A stretch of 64,000 nucleotides of DNA from Sphingobacterium endophyticum (GCF_009733535.1 NZ_SMMI01000005.1:218121-282120); one strand, 5' to 3'. Positions 39,650 to 49,916 are shown, counted from the first letter of the stretch. Notes: generated from the letters alone by a model not told the origin. Numbers and translations: made by a program.

Positions 39650-41884
39650 TTAATAGAGATTCCAGGCAGGAGGATTTACGTCTAGCAGGTTTTTCACAAA
39701 GAAATCCCGTCTTTTCTTTTCACCATAATCACCTCCAGAGGAGTGCCCCATTCCTGGAACAACAATCAATTCATGATCTTTACCATTTTTAATGAGTTGA
39801 TTAACCAATTGATATGTTGAAGCAGGATCAACGTTATCGTCCAGCTCACCGACGATAAGCATCAATTTCCCTTCAAGTCGGTTTGCATTTTCAATATTTG
39901 AACATTCTGCATAATGAGGTCCGATTGGCCAACCCATCCATTGTTCATTCCACCATATTTTGTCCATTCTATTGTCGTGACATCCACAAGATGATACGGC
40001 AACTTTATAGAATTCTGGATGAAATAGTACAGCACCTGTGGAAGATTGACCTCCAGCTGAAGTTCCGTAAATTCCAACTTTTTCTAAATTCATTGATGGA
40101 TACTTTGCCGCTGCTGATTTCATCCAAGCTATGCGATCAGGAAACCCGGCATCCTTTAAATTCTTCCATGCTACATCATGAAATGCTTTAGACCGATTGG
40201 AAGTCCCCATCCCATCAATTTGAACAACAATAAACCCTAATTCCGCCAATTCATACATTCCGGATAGACTTGTAGAGAATGACTTCGGTACGAAGGAACT
40301 ATGAGGGCCCGCATAGATGTATTCAATCACGGGATACTTTTTATTTGGATCAAAATTATTTGGTCTAATTATAATACCCCAAATATCTGTTTTACCATCC
40401 CTCCCCTTTGAATTGAAAACCTCAGGTGCTTTCCAACCAGAAGAAGTTAATTCTGTCAAATCTCCTTGTTCAAGCTCCATCAATACTTTTCCATTATGTG
40501 AATCTCTGAGTACTGCCTTAGGTGCTTCATCAACCATGGAGTAAACATCGATGAATTTTGTGAAATCCTTATTGAAATATCCTTGATGATTTGCAGTTTC
40601 AGAGGTTAATTCCATTAATTTATTCCCATCAAACCCAATTGAATAATAACGAACTAAGTAAGGATCTTCATTTTTATTCTTTCCGCTTCCCTCAAAAATT
40701 ATTTTTCGATTTGCTTCATCTACATATATAACTTTCCTAACAACCCATTCTCCTTTAGTAATTTGATTTTTCAGCTTTCCTGTTTGGTAATCAAATAAAT
40801 ATAGGTGATTCCAGCCATCACGTTCTGAGCTCCAGATAACTTCATTCGTTTTAAGAATATCTTTTCTAAACTTCTTCCCGCTGTAGTCAATAAAAGTTTT
40901 GCTAGTCTCAGAAATTATTGGTCTTGTAACCCCAGTATTTGCATTTAATTCCAATAATTCATAACGTTGATGACCTCGTTGATTATATTCAAATGTTATA
41001 GCATTGTTGTCGGGCCTCCAGTTGAAATAAGATAATGAAAACTGATTTTCAACCTGCTTAGGATCTACTTCCACTACTTTACCAGTCTCTATATTTACAA
41101 TTACTGGATAGTATTGAGATAAAGCATCTCCAGGTTTTGCATAATCACGGTACTGTAATTTGGGCTGTAATTGGTCTGTTGGTGAGGATTCCAATAGGGT
41201 CAATTGTCGAACTTCAGCTTTTCGAACTTTTGAGCTACTTAATTTTTTAGAATCATCGGCCCAATCAATTCGGGCTGAATAATAAAAACCAGGACTTCCA
41301 TCAAAAGTTAATTGTTTTTCGCTGTTTAAGTCATTCTTTTTTCTGACATAAATATTGTTATTCTTTATATATGCCAGATAAACTTTGTCAGGTGATTCAA
41401 TAGGTTCGCCTTTACTATCATCCCATTTCGCACCCCAATATCCTCCAGAACGGTTTGAATCTCCTAAATCTTTTTGAATTGAAAGCTTATTCTCCAAGAT
41501 ATTCCATCGCCAAATCTTCTTTTTTTCAGTAAATTCTATCTCATTGTTATTAATAGGTTTCAAACCAATCAAAAAACTAGAATTAATCGGAACAGTCTCT
41601 GAAAGCTGAGTACTCATCTGTTTCGATACCTCATCCAAATCAATCTGCTTCTTATTGACAGACTTACTGTCAACCAAATACAGAAAACTCTTATTATCTT
41701 TTTGTTTTACACGATAAATAAAGTTTTCTCCATCATCAGACCAAACGATTTGTTGGGGAATATTATATACTTTTCCAAAGTTATTTCGCACTTCTTTCGC
41801 ACGTTTATAATCATCCAATGTCCCCTGCGCTGTAGCAGAAAATTGAAAAATTATTAGCAATAAGGTCGTTATTCTCAATTTCAT
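39650..41884 (-). CDS. S9 family (DPP-IV-like) prolyl peptidase, exported
   Basis: 744 aa with a signal peptide (cleavage near FSATAQ, residue 20). N-terminal eight-bladed beta-propeller (about 30-480, DPPIV_N) and C-terminal alpha/beta hydrolase (about 490-744). The catalytic triad can be seen: S609 in GTSAGG, Asp near D682 (GELDDNVDP) and H714 (GMGHSSGG). S9B enzymes cleave after X-Pro or X-Ala at peptide N-termini. In this operon it would release Pro- or Hyp-containing di- and tripeptides in the periplasm. Its gene lies between the permease (3-base gap) and the OCD-like reductase. Confidence 0.88.
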   Translation of the reverse strand: MKLRITTLLLIIFQFSATAQGTLDDYKRAKEVRNNFGKVYNIPQQIVWSDDGENFIYRVKQKDNKSFLYLVDSKSVNKKQIDLDEVSKQMSTQLSETVPINSSFLIGLKPINNNEIEFTEKKKIWRWNILENKLSIQKDLGDSNRSGGYWGAKWDDSKGEPIESPDKVYLAYIKNNNIYVRKKNDLNSEKQLTFDGSPGFYYSARIDWADDSKKLSSSKVRKAEVRQLTLLESSPTDQLQPKLQYRDYAKPGDALSQYYPVIVNIETGKVVEVDPKQVENQFSLSYFNWRPDNNAITFEYNQRGHQRYELLELNANTGVTRPIISETSKTFIDYSGKKFRKDILKTNEVIWSSERDGWNHLYLFDYQTGKLKNQITKGEWVVRKVIYVDEANRKIIFEGSGKNKNEDPYLVRYYSIGFDGNKLMELTSETANHQGYFNKDFTKFIDVYSMVDEAPKAVLRDSHNGKVLMELEQGDLTELTSSGWKAPEVFNSKGRDGKTDIWGIIIRPNNFDPNKKYPVIEYIYAGPHSSFVPKSFSTSLSGMYELAELGFIVVQIDGMGTSNRSKAFHDVAWKNLKDAGFPDRIAWMKSAAAKYPSMNLEKVGIYGTSAGGQSSTGAVLFHPEFYKVAVSSCGCHDNRMDKIWWNEQWMGWPIGPHYAECSNIENANRLEGKLMLIVGELDDNVDPASTYQLVNQLIKNGKDHELIVVPGMGHSSGGDYGEKKRRDFFVKNLLDVNPPAWNLY

Positions 41885-41887
41885 TTT

Positions 41888-43297
41888 TTAAGAATTTTTA
41901 GGTTTTACAAAATAGTAAAGAGGTATTCCCAATAAGGTAATAATAATTCCTGGCCAAGTAAATTGGGGTTTATAAATTACTAACAACAAAATAAACGAAA
42001 GTCCCAAAACAATGTAAATTGCTGGAATAAAAGGAAACCCGAAGGCTCTGTAAGGTCTAGGTTCATTCGGTCTTTTTTTGCGGAGTATAAAAATTCCAAT
42101 GATGCATAAGACATAAAAAATGACAACAACACAGGTTATCATATCCAATAAATCACCGTATTTCCCAGTTAAACACCAGACGCAGGCAATAAATCCTTGT
42201 AACCATAAGGCATATCCTGGAACGGCATGTTTGTTCAACACTTTTGTTTTCTTAAAGAATAATCCGTCTTTAGCCATTGAGTAATAAATCCTTGCACCTG
42301 CCATAATCAATCCATTATTACAACCGAATGTACTCACCATAATCATAATGGCAAGTATTGTAATTCCAAAAGGTCCGAAGATTTCCTGTGCAGCAACCAT
42401 AGCTACACGATCTTTTGGTGCACTCGCCATTTCTTGCATACTTAATACTCCGGTGTACATAAGATTGGTCAATAAATAAATGAAGGTTACAATGATGGTT
42501 CCCAAAGCCAAACTAAGTCCAATATTACGTTGTGGATTTTTAATTTCTCCAGCAACGGCAGATGAAGAATGCCAGGAATCACTACTGAATAATGCGCCGA
42601 CCAATGCCGCTGAGATAGCACCGAGGCCGGCCATCAAAGTATAGTCCGCGGTAGATCCATCCGCATTCAATCGGCTTAAATTCCATGTGCTGTCCGACGA
42701 CCAGTTAGCATTCCATATCTCTTTATCAAAAGCCGCAAACCCAAACATGACCAATATAATTAAGCTTAAAATTTTAATGATAGTCAGTGTAGTTTGTACA
42801 GTTTTCCCATTTTGAACTCCAAGGGTATTGATGAAAGTCAGCAATAAAATAACTCCTATGGCAACAATTTGTGCAGAGGAGATATGATAATTTCCAATTG
42901 TCAATAAATATACATCTTCATCCAAGTATGGAAATAGGTAAGCAGTAAACTTTGCAAAGGCCACACCCACAGCCGCAATGGTTGCTGTCTGAATGACTGC
43001 GAAAAAAGTCCATCCAAAAGTAAAGCTGACTAATGGTCCGTATGCTTCCTTTAAATAAACATACTGTCCACCGGCACGAGGAAACATGGAACTGAGCTCC
43101 CCATAGCTTAATGCAGCTGCTAATGTCATAAACCCTGAAATTGCCCAGACAACCATCATCCATCCCGCAGAACCAGTATTTCTAGCTATATCCGATGAGA
43201 CAATAAAGATTCCTGAACCGATCATACTCCCAGCAACTAACATCGTCGCATCCAGTAAGCCTAATGATTTTTTAAATTCTTGGTTATTGTTATTCAT
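41888..43297 (-). CDS. APC-superfamily amino acid permease
   Basis: 469 aa, about 12 TM helices. Typical APC start LGLLDATMLVAGSMIGSGIFIV with the GSGIF substrate-site motif (27-31), then SYGELSSMFPRAGGQYVYLKEAYG and a C-terminal YRAFGFPFIPAIY. It imports amino acids or small peptide-derived products across the inner membrane by proton or Na+ symport, or by exchange. The operon context suggests L-proline/hydroxyproline uptake. A 17-base gap separates it from the DUF885 gene upstream and 3 bases from the S9 peptidase downstream. Confidence 0.88.
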   Translation of the reverse strand: MNNNNQEFKKSLGLLDATMLVAGSMIGSGIFIVSSDIARNTGSAGWMMVVWAISGFMTLAAALSYGELSSMFPRAGGQYVYLKEAYGPLVSFTFGWTFFAVIQTATIAAVGVAFAKFTAYLFPYLDEDVYLLTIGNYHISSAQIVAIGVILLLTFINTLGVQNGKTVQTTLTIIKILSLIILVMFGFAAFDKEIWNANWSSDSTWNLSRLNADGSTADYTLMAGLGAISAALVGALFSSDSWHSSSAVAGEIKNPQRNIGLSLALGTIIVTFIYLLTNLMYTGVLSMQEMASAPKDRVAMVAAQEIFGPFGITILAIMIMVSTFGCNNGLIMAGARIYYSMAKDGLFFKKTKVLNKHAVPGYALWLQGFIACVWCLTGKYGDLLDMITCVVVIFYVLCIIGIFILRKKRPNEPRPYRAFGFPFIPAIYIVLGLSFILLLVIYKPQFTWPGIIITLLGIPLYYFVKPKNS

Positions 43298-43314
43298 AAT
43301 TTAGGCATGGAAGG

Positions 43315-45087
43315 TTAAAATTTATAGAATTTCCATTTTGCCTGATGGTTAGGGTCAAGATTTTGATTGGTCAGAATTGCTCTTAACATTTCCATAGGCA
43401 TATAATTTTCTTTAATAACTCGGTCATGGAATTCCTTGTAGGACATTTTTCCTTCTCCAACCAGTTCATCACTAATACTTAGAAGTTGTAGACCTCCAAT
43501 CATATAAGCTAATTGATATAATGGGTCATAAGACCCTTCAAACGAACGCTTTACCTCCCCGTGTGCATTCGCTGGTTCATGTCCAACCTGATCTACTAGA
43601 TAATCGATACATTGCTGTGGAGTCCATTCACCAGTATGAAATTTAATACTGAAGGTAATGCGGGCACATCGATGCATACGCCAAAACAACATCCCAATTC
43701 TTTCCTCAGGCGTTTTTGGGAAACCCATTCTGTAAAGCAATAACTCCCAATACAAAGTCCATCCTTCTGTCCAAAATGGTGTATTGAAATGATCCTCACG
43801 GTAAGGTTTATATCTCCTATTCATAAAGTATTGAAGATGATGGCCGGGAATCAATTCGTGTTGTACAGTTCCTAATGAAAAATATGGATTATTACCTCGC
43901 ATACTCATCATTTTTTGGTCGTAAGTCATGGTATTCGTCGGATATGAAATACTAATCTCTCTACCCCCAGTAAAAAATGGATTGACCAACTGGCGCTCAG
44001 GTGTCATCATAATCATCCCCCAGGTTTCGTCTGCCAAAGGTGGAATATCGATCAATTGATTATCTTTAATGAAATTCTGAGCTTTATCATAAAGTTCATT
44101 AATCAGTTCCGGTTGTTTTCCTTCTGGAACATAAGAATTCTTGACCTTCTCCTGAGCCTTTTTCCAGTCATCTCCAAACCCCATTTCTTTAGATGCCTTT
44201 AATAATTCTGCTACGCACCATTGCCACTCTTTGTCTGCAATTTTTAAAAGCTCATCAGAGTTGTAGGCTATCATTTCATCCTTCAGCATTTTATTCAATA
44301 CAGCCTTGCCAACTGGTTTTCCTGATATTTGGCTTCCATCCTCAAATGGTTTAAGGTTTGTTTTTGAAGAAAGTGCTGCTTTGTATTCACTTAGTTTTGA
44401 TTGAAGTGCTTCGTGAGATTTTGGTGCCCACCATGTGAATTCCGGTTCATATCCGTTGTAAAAATCAAATGAACTCTCCAACCGTTTCTTTAACGATTCA
44501 ATAAGTTCTATTAAATAATCAACATCTGCTGATTCAATTGATTTTATGTTTTCTAATTTCTTAATCTCGGTTTCTACTTGTTCTGTAGCATTTTCCATAG
44601 AAGTCGCTATCTCTTTAGCATTGATAGATGCACCCCTTCTACGTTTTTTTTCAAAAGATAAAATGGTTTCTGCAAATGGTACGTAGGGTTTTACTCGATT
44701 ATGGATCACTAATGTTTCCTTAAGCTGTTCTTCATGCTTCCTAATTTTTTGGTTTAGAAGTATATAATCTACCTGACCATTGGTATTTAGTTTTTTATAA
44801 TCAAAGGCTTTAAGTTTATTGATATATTCTTGATCCAAAAGAAGCAATCGGTCTATTTGTTCCGGCGAAGCAGATGCTCGCTGGAATCCCCAACCTTTTG
44901 GCATAGGGCCATAAAAATAATTGATGGCTTGCAAATCATGACCATATTGAATAATAAACGGTTCAATAGGTGTTGTATGCGTGTACAAATCCATTTCTTG
45001 TGCGATTATAGTTGAACTTGACATCGATAGAATGCCAATCCCAATAACTGTTTTAACTGTTTGGTTTATTTTGTTTTTCATAATCAT
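43315..45087 (-). CDS. DUF885 family putative metallopeptidase, exported
   Basis: 590 aa with a signal peptide (about 1-30, STIIAQ). Large helical protein with the DUF885 zinc signature H410-E-L-I-P-G-H416-H417 and downstream WTEGWTLYWELLLYRMGF (the Glu ligand region) and FSIKFHTGEWT. The family is thought to be Zn-dependent carboxypeptidases or dipeptidases. In this operon a peptidase acting on Pro/Hyp peptides is the natural reading. ATG 45087 or the ATG two codons later could be the start. Flanked at 17-18 bases by the permease and the D-amino acid oxidase genes. Confidence 0.82.
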   Translation of the reverse strand: MIMKNKINQTVKTVIGIGILSMSSSTIIAQEMDLYTHTTPIEPFIIQYGHDLQAINYFYGPMPKGWGFQRASASPEQIDRLLLLDQEYINKLKAFDYKKLNTNGQVDYILLNQKIRKHEEQLKETLVIHNRVKPYVPFAETILSFEKKRRRGASINAKEIATSMENATEQVETEIKKLENIKSIESADVDYLIELIESLKKRLESSFDFYNGYEPEFTWWAPKSHEALQSKLSEYKAALSSKTNLKPFEDGSQISGKPVGKAVLNKMLKDEMIAYNSDELLKIADKEWQWCVAELLKASKEMGFGDDWKKAQEKVKNSYVPEGKQPELINELYDKAQNFIKDNQLIDIPPLADETWGMIMMTPERQLVNPFFTGGREISISYPTNTMTYDQKMMSMRGNNPYFSLGTVQHELIPGHHLQYFMNRRYKPYREDHFNTPFWTEGWTLYWELLLYRMGFPKTPEERIGMLFWRMHRCARITFSIKFHTGEWTPQQCIDYLVDQVGHEPANAHGEVKRSFEGSYDPLYQLAYMIGGLQLLSISDELVGEGKMSYKEFHDRVIKENYMPMEMLRAILTNQNLDPNHQAKWKFYKF

Positions 45088-45105
45088 TATTTAGGTTCAA
45101 TGGTT

Positions 45106-46365
45106 TTATTGAAAACGATCTGGACTAAATCCAGAAATATCCGAAACAGGACTTTGGCCTGATAGTATATGGGCAATTGATTTCCCAAATGCTGGGCCTA
45201 AACTCAACCCCATCATACCTCCTCCACCTGCAATACTCACATTGCTATATTTCTTGGTCCGCCCTAAATATGGTAGTCCATCTGGAGAACAAGGTCTGTA
45301 TCCGAACCAAACATCGTTTGGATACTCAACTTTTAAATCTGGATAATATTTTGGAATAGATTCCACAATTCCTTTAACTCTATTGCTATAAATTTTATCA
45401 TTTGCTGGCCCTAATTCCATAGTTCCACTAAACCTTATCTGATTATTCATCGGGGTAACAGCAACGCGTGCCTCCAAAAGCAAGGCTGCATGAATCATGG
45501 AGGTACCTGAATCTGGGGAATACATAAATGAATATCCTTTTCCTGGCATTAATGGTAATTTCAAATTTAGCTTTGAACCTAATTTACCGAGACTTGCTCC
45601 GCCTGTGACTACAATCTCATCGGCTTTGAATTCTCCTTTATTGGTTTGAATAGAAGCAATTCGGTGACCAGATTGCTGAAATCCCTGAACTTCTGTATGG
45701 AAATGAAATGCTACTCCTTTGGACACCAAATATGCTGACAGTAACTGCATAAGTTTTGGTGGGTACATGATTCCATCACATTGATATAGAACACCTCCTA
45801 ACGTATCAATCCTTAGATTTGGTTCCAAAGCCTGTACAGCATTACGATCTAAAACCTGTGTATCTAAACCTAATGAACTCGCTTTTTCGGCTAGTTCAAT
45901 TTCTTCATGTTCTACTTCCTTAGATTTATAAAGCATTAAAATTCCGTTTTGTCTTAATTCAAAGTCAAAACCTTCCTTAGATGCTAATTGATCGTATAGT
46001 TTACTGCTCTCAAGGTTTAAATCACGAATAGCTTCAGCATTTCTTTCAACATGCTTTTCGTTGGCATGTTTTAAAAACTTCATCCCCCAATCGATTAGAG
46101 AAAGATTTAACGATGGACGCACATAGAAAGGACTTTTGCTATCCAACATCCATTTTACTCCTTGAGCTACAATTCCGGGAGCCGCCAAAGGAGTAAAATG
46201 ACTGGGAACAATCATTCCTGCATTCCCAAAAGAACAATTATTCGCTCCGTCATCTTTTTCCAAAATTGAAACTTGCCAACCTTCATTTACTAAATAATAT
46301 GCAGCAGATAAACCAGCTATCCCTGCGCCAATTATTATGACATTTCCTTTGTTATTATTTAACAC
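45106..46365 (-). CDS. DadA-like FAD oxidoreductase, probable D-hydroxyproline dehydrogenase
   Basis: 419 aa, DAO-family flavoprotein. FAD-binding Rossmann motif VIIGAGIAGLSAAYYL (10-25), NCSFGNAGMIVPSHF, and a late GYRPCSPDGLPYLGRTKKYSNV with a Gly-rich FAD tail. Members oxidise D-amino acids or cyclic imino acids. Placed directly after the 4-hydroxyproline epimerase (17-base gap), it fits the second step of the pathway: cis-4-hydroxy-D-proline to delta1-pyrroline-4-hydroxy-2-carboxylate. Single-subunit FAD form, unlike the three-subunit LhpBEF systems. Oxidase versus dehydrogenase cannot be told from sequence. Confidence 0.87.
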   Translation of the reverse strand: MLNNNKGNVIIIGAGIAGLSAAYYLVNEGWQVSILEKDDGANNCSFGNAGMIVPSHFTPLAAPGIVAQGVKWMLDSKSPFYVRPSLNLSLIDWGMKFLKHANEKHVERNAEAIRDLNLESSKLYDQLASKEGFDFELRQNGILMLYKSKEVEHEEIELAEKASSLGLDTQVLDRNAVQALEPNLRIDTLGGVLYQCDGIMYPPKLMQLLSAYLVSKGVAFHFHTEVQGFQQSGHRIASIQTNKGEFKADEIVVTGGASLGKLGSKLNLKLPLMPGKGYSFMYSPDSGTSMIHAALLLEARVAVTPMNNQIRFSGTMELGPANDKIYSNRVKGIVESIPKYYPDLKVEYPNDVWFGYRPCSPDGLPYLGRTKKYSNVSIAGGGGMMGLSLGPAFGKSIAHILSGQSPVSDISGFSPDRFQ

Positions 46366-46382
46366 CTTTTATAATTCTATGT

Positions 46383-47381
46383 TTACATCACTTGAAATCC
46401 TTCTTTATAGGGGTCTTCATCGTCAATAATTATTTGACTATAACCTGTTATTCTTGCCCAACCTTCAATAGATGGTACAATAGCAGATCTTTCACCCAGC
46501 GTCGTTTCAGCTTCAATTCGACCTATGAATTGTGAACCGATATAACTTTCATGGATAAATTCATCACCAGCCTTAAGTTTACCTTTGGCATACCATTGGG
46601 CCATTCTCGCGGAGGTCCCAGTCCCACAGGGAGATCGGTCTAATGCATTTTCCCCAACTAAAACAGCATTTCTTCCAGTTGAATTTTCTTTTGTAGGTTT
46701 TCCAGTCCATTGAATATGGCTTAAGCCATGGATATTTTCATTTTCAGGATGGATAAATTCATACTTCTCATTTAATAGTGATCGGATCAATTTTCCATAA
46801 TGAATTAATTTGCTAGCTGAAAAATCACTGATATCCCTAAAGTTCTTTTGAGGGTCGATAATGGCATAGAAATTCCCACCATAAGCCACATCTGCAACAA
46901 TTTCCCCCAAATCTGGACAATTAACTGTCAACTCGTCTTTGTATAAAAACGACTTTACATTGGTTAATTTCACTGTTTTTACCTTTGGCCCTTCTTGAAC
47001 ATAATCAATCAGGATTAATCCTGCAGGCGTTTCTAAACGTAGCTTCCCCGGTACTTTTGGAATTACTAAACCCTCTTCAATTGCTATAGTTACTGTGCCG
47101 ATTGTACCGTGACCACACATTGGTAAACAACCACTGGTTTCAATGTAAAGCACCCCTGTATCATTGTTAGGATCGGTGGCCGGATAAAGGATACTTCCGC
47201 TCATCATATCGTGTCCACGTGGTTCAAACATCAGTCCTTTACGGATCCAATCATATTCCTCCATAAAATGAAGCCTACGTTCCATCATGGTATTTCCATG
47301 CAAAACAGGTCCTCCTCCTGCAACTAACCTTACTGGACAGCCACAGGTGTGTGAATCGATGCAAAAAAATGTTTTCTTCAT
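46383..47381 (-). CDS. 4-hydroxyproline 2-epimerase (proline racemase family)
   Basis: 332 aa. Both catalytic cysteines of the racemase superfamily are present: C89 in PMCGHGT and C252 in SPCGTGT. This makes an epimerase/racemase rather than the dehydratase branch, which replaces the second Cys by Thr. The N-terminal FCIDSHTCGCPVRLV and PRGHDMMSGS segments are typical of hydroxyproline epimerases. The reaction is trans-4-hydroxy-L-proline to cis-4-hydroxy-D-proline, the first step of bacterial Hyp catabolism. It is tightly packed between the semialdehyde dehydrogenase (6 bases) and the D-amino acid oxidase (17 bases). Proline racemase activity is an alternative but the context argues for Hyp. 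Confidence 0.9.
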   Translation of the reverse strand: MKKTFFCIDSHTCGCPVRLVAGGGPVLHGNTMMERRLHFMEEYDWIRKGLMFEPRGHDMMSGSILYPATDPNNDTGVLYIETSGCLPMCGHGTIGTVTIAIEEGLVIPKVPGKLRLETPAGLILIDYVQEGPKVKTVKLTNVKSFLYKDELTVNCPDLGEIVADVAYGGNFYAIIDPQKNFRDISDFSASKLIHYGKLIRSLLNEKYEFIHPENENIHGLSHIQWTGKPTKENSTGRNAVLVGENALDRSPCGTGTSARMAQWYAKGKLKAGDEFIHESYIGSQFIGRIEAETTLGERSAIVPSIEGWARITGYSQIIIDDEDPYKEGFQVM

Positions 47382-47387
47382 CTTTTA

Positions 47388-48890
47388 TTAGGATTGAGAG
47401 TTTATAGGATTTTGTGTAGATGAGCCATTAACGATACGTTGAATGCCAAGTGTATTTTCATTTTTCAATTCTTCAGGAAGAAATTCGTTTGGCCAATTTT
47501 GAAATGATAAAGGTCTTACAAATCTCTTAACAGAATCAGGACCTACCGAAGTGAATCTAGGATCCGTGCTTGAAGGAAATGGACCTCCATGCTGCATCGC
47601 ATAAACGACTTCAACCCCCGTTGGCATTCCGTTGAATAATAATCTTCCAGCTTTATCCTTAATAATATTAAAAATGTTTAGATGCTCTTTAACATCTGCT
47701 GAAGTTCCTGCAAATGTTATGGTTAGTTGACCATTTAGTTCTTTTGCTATTTTCTCAACTTCTTCATAAGTATCTGCCTCGATTAATAATCCGAATGGAC
47801 CAAAAACTTCTTCACTTAATATTTCATTCTCCAAAAAATTCTTCGCATTGGTATGTACCACTGTAGGTCTGCCTTGTCCATTTTCTGCAAGGGTATTTGA
47901 TTCTGAAAGTACTTCAACAGAAGGTTGGTTGCTTAAAAGAGATTTATTTTTCTCGAAATGATCATAGATACCTTGATTAAGCATTTTCGCAGGAGAAATT
48001 CCTATCACAGCTTCCTGCAAAGCCTTTTTAAATTTATTCAAGCCATCACCTTTGACTGCAATAAATAAACCTGGATTTGTACAAAATTGTCCTACTCCCA
48101 AGGTTAATGATGCAGCATAATCTTTAGCAAGTTGTTCGGGGTTTTCTTCAAGGATATGAGAAAATGCAAATACAGGGTTAATACTGCCCATCTCTGCAAA
48201 TACCGGAATGGGTTCTTTACGTTGGTTTGCAATATCAAAGAGTGACTTTCCACCCCAATATGAACCTGTAAACCCAACTGCTTTGATTAACTCATGTCCT
48301 ACTAAATAGGCGCCTATTTTAGTATTTGTTCCTTCAACTTCATTTCCTAACACATGACCAAAAACCCCTTCTGGCCATCCAAATTCTTGGACTGTCTCCA
48401 AGATCACTGCAGCCATTATACTAGATGTTTTTTGATGACCAGAATGTCCTTTAACGATAACAGGACATCCAGCAGCAATCGCACTTGCAGTATCACCGCC
48501 TGCCGTTGAAAAAGCAAAAGGAAAGTTGCTAGCCCCAAATACAACAACAGGACCAATTCCTATGCTATATTTGCGAATATCATTCTTTCCTTTTTCTGGA
48601 TTTGCAAGATCAATTCTTGCTTCCGTATAAAGTCCAGTGGTGATCGCATCGGCATAACTTCGCCATTGCCCTATCGTTCTCCCCTTTTCTCCCTCCAATC
48701 TTGGAAAAGGCAGGGCAGATTCTTGATTTGCCGTTTCAATTAATTCAGGCCCTAATTTTTCAATTTTATCTGCAACCGCATACATAAAGGCTGCCCGGTC
48801 TTTGACTGTGCTGTTTTTTAAAAATTGATAAGCCTCAGCTGCCAATTCAACACATCTGTCTAAGTATTCTTTCTTTTGGTTCATAATCAA
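47388..48890 (-). CDS. 2-oxoglutarate semialdehyde (2,5-dioxovalerate) dehydrogenase
   Basis: 500-aa NAD(P)+-dependent aldehyde dehydrogenase. Catalytic C270 (GVGQFCTNPGL) and E233 (VFAEMGSINP), cofactor-site FGASNFPFAFSTAGGD (118-133) and VKGHSGHQKTS. The AEMGSINPVF and VGQFCTNPG wording is that of the KGSADH type III branch found in Hyp and sugar-acid pathways. It would oxidise the semialdehyde made by the DapA-family deaminase to 2-oxoglutarate, feeding the TCA cycle. The start could be ATG 48890 or the ATG two codons later. An 80-base gap to the deaminase gene is the largest in the operon; I see no clear promoter in it. Confidence 0.88.
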   Translation of the reverse strand: MIMNQKKEYLDRCVELAAEAYQFLKNSTVKDRAAFMYAVADKIEKLGPELIETANQESALPFPRLEGEKGRTIGQWRSYADAITTGLYTEARIDLANPEKGKNDIRKYSIGIGPVVVFGASNFPFAFSTAGGDTASAIAAGCPVIVKGHSGHQKTSSIMAAVILETVQEFGWPEGVFGHVLGNEVEGTNTKIGAYLVGHELIKAVGFTGSYWGGKSLFDIANQRKEPIPVFAEMGSINPVFAFSHILEENPEQLAKDYAASLTLGVGQFCTNPGLFIAVKGDGLNKFKKALQEAVIGISPAKMLNQGIYDHFEKNKSLLSNQPSVEVLSESNTLAENGQGRPTVVHTNAKNFLENEILSEEVFGPFGLLIEADTYEEVEKIAKELNGQLTITFAGTSADVKEHLNIFNIIKDKAGRLLFNGMPTGVEVVYAMQHGGPFPSSTDPRFTSVGPDSVKRFVRPLSFQNWPNEFLPEELKNENTLGIQRIVNGSSTQNPINSQS

Positions 48891-48970
48891 TAGGGGTTAT
48901 CATAAAATTGAACTGTAGGTAAGGTTCTTTAACCATACCTACAGTTTCTCCTATTGCAAGTCGAACAGAA

Positions 48971-49873
48971 TTAATTTAATACTGGACGATTTGCAATTCC
49001 ATCTGCAATTATCTTTTCAACGCGTTCTGCCTCTGAACCAATTAGTGGTAATCGAGGTGCGCGTACATGTGGGGTACAAATACCTTCAGCTGTAGCAGCT
49101 AATTTGATATACTGTATAAGTTTTGGGTGAATATCTAATTCAAGTAATGGCATAAACCATCTGTAAATTTCAACTGCTTTATCAATTTCTCCATTTAAAG
49201 CTAGGTTATACATCGCCATTGTTTCATTCGGAAATGCATCTACCAAACCCGCAACCAGTCCGTCTGCTCCTAAAAAAATAGTCTCCAAAGAAATGGTATC
49301 AACCCCGCCTAATACTTTAAAACGGTCTCCGAATCTATTTTTCATACGAGTAATGTTTGAAAGATCACGCGTAGACTCTTTTACAGCAACAATAGTTGGG
49401 CTAGATTTTAGTTCTTCGAACATATCCAGCGAAACATAAGTAGCATAATCTACCGGATTGTTATAGATCAATATCGGAAGGTCTGTAGCATCTGCAACGG
49501 CTTTAAAATAAGTAACTACTTCGCGATCGTCTGCTTTGTAGCGCATCGGTGGTAATAACATTAATCCATCTGCTCCTAGTTCTTTAGCTTTTATTGCAAA
49601 ATCAACTGCATTTTTAGTGGTGTTTTCAGCAATATTAAGGATTAAAGGAATACGGCCTGCCACAACTTTCTTAGCATAACTCAACAATTCGAATTTCTCA
49701 TCGTTTTCTAAGACTGCAGCATCTCCTAAAGTTCCTGCAATAATAATTCCATGTACGCCTGCAGCAATTTGCGCTTCCGTGTTCTTAGCAAACATTTCAA
49801 AATCGATCTCCCCATTCTCTTTAAATGGAGTTAATACCGCCGGGTAGATTCCCTTCCAATTTAATTCAGCCAT
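48971..49873 (-). CDS. DapA-family lyase, probable pyrroline-4-hydroxy-2-carboxylate deaminase
   Basis: 300-aa (beta/alpha)8 class I aldolase-fold enzyme. Schiff-base K165 (IVAVKEST), Y137 (LIYNNP), and GTLGD (47-51) in place of the GTTGE pyruvate loop of DapA. N-terminal GIYPAVLTPFKENGEID is standard. The GTLGD change and the operon (hydroxyproline epimerase, D-Hyp dehydrogenase, semialdehyde dehydrogenase) point to delta1-pyrroline-4-hydroxy-2-carboxylate deaminase (EC 3.5.4.22), giving 2-oxoglutarate semialdehyde and ammonia. It is the first gene of the eight-gene operon, with a -7 box 36-43 bases upstream. Confidence 0.87.
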   Translation of the reverse strand: MAELNWKGIYPAVLTPFKENGEIDFEMFAKNTEAQIAAGVHGIIIAGTLGDAAVLENDEKFELLSYAKKVVAGRIPLILNIAENTTKNAVDFAIKAKELGADGLMLLPPMRYKADDREVVTYFKAVADATDLPILIYNNPVDYATYVSLDMFEELKSSPTIVAVKESTRDLSNITRMKNRFGDRFKVLGGVDTISLETIFLGADGLVAGLVDAFPNETMAMYNLALNGEIDKAVEIYRWFMPLLELDIHPKLIQYIKLAATAEGICTPHVRAPRLPLIGSEAERVEKIIADGIANRPVLN

Positions 49874-49908
49874 AGTCAGTTTAATTGTTTAAATAATAAT
49901 TGTACAAC

Positions 49909-49916
49909 CAAAACTA
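49909..49916 (-). promoter_or_regulatory. -7 box of hydroxyproline operon
   Basis: On the minus strand TAGTTTTG, an exact TAnnTTTG, in the 108-base gap between the AraC gene and the operon. The predicted start is near 49903. No TTTG at -33, which fits activator dependence. Confidence 0.5.

Noticed and set aside
46383..47381. Reading the proline-racemase-family gene as trans-3-hydroxyproline dehydratase
   Set aside because: Both catalytic cysteines (C89, C252) are present; the dehydratase branch lacks the second.
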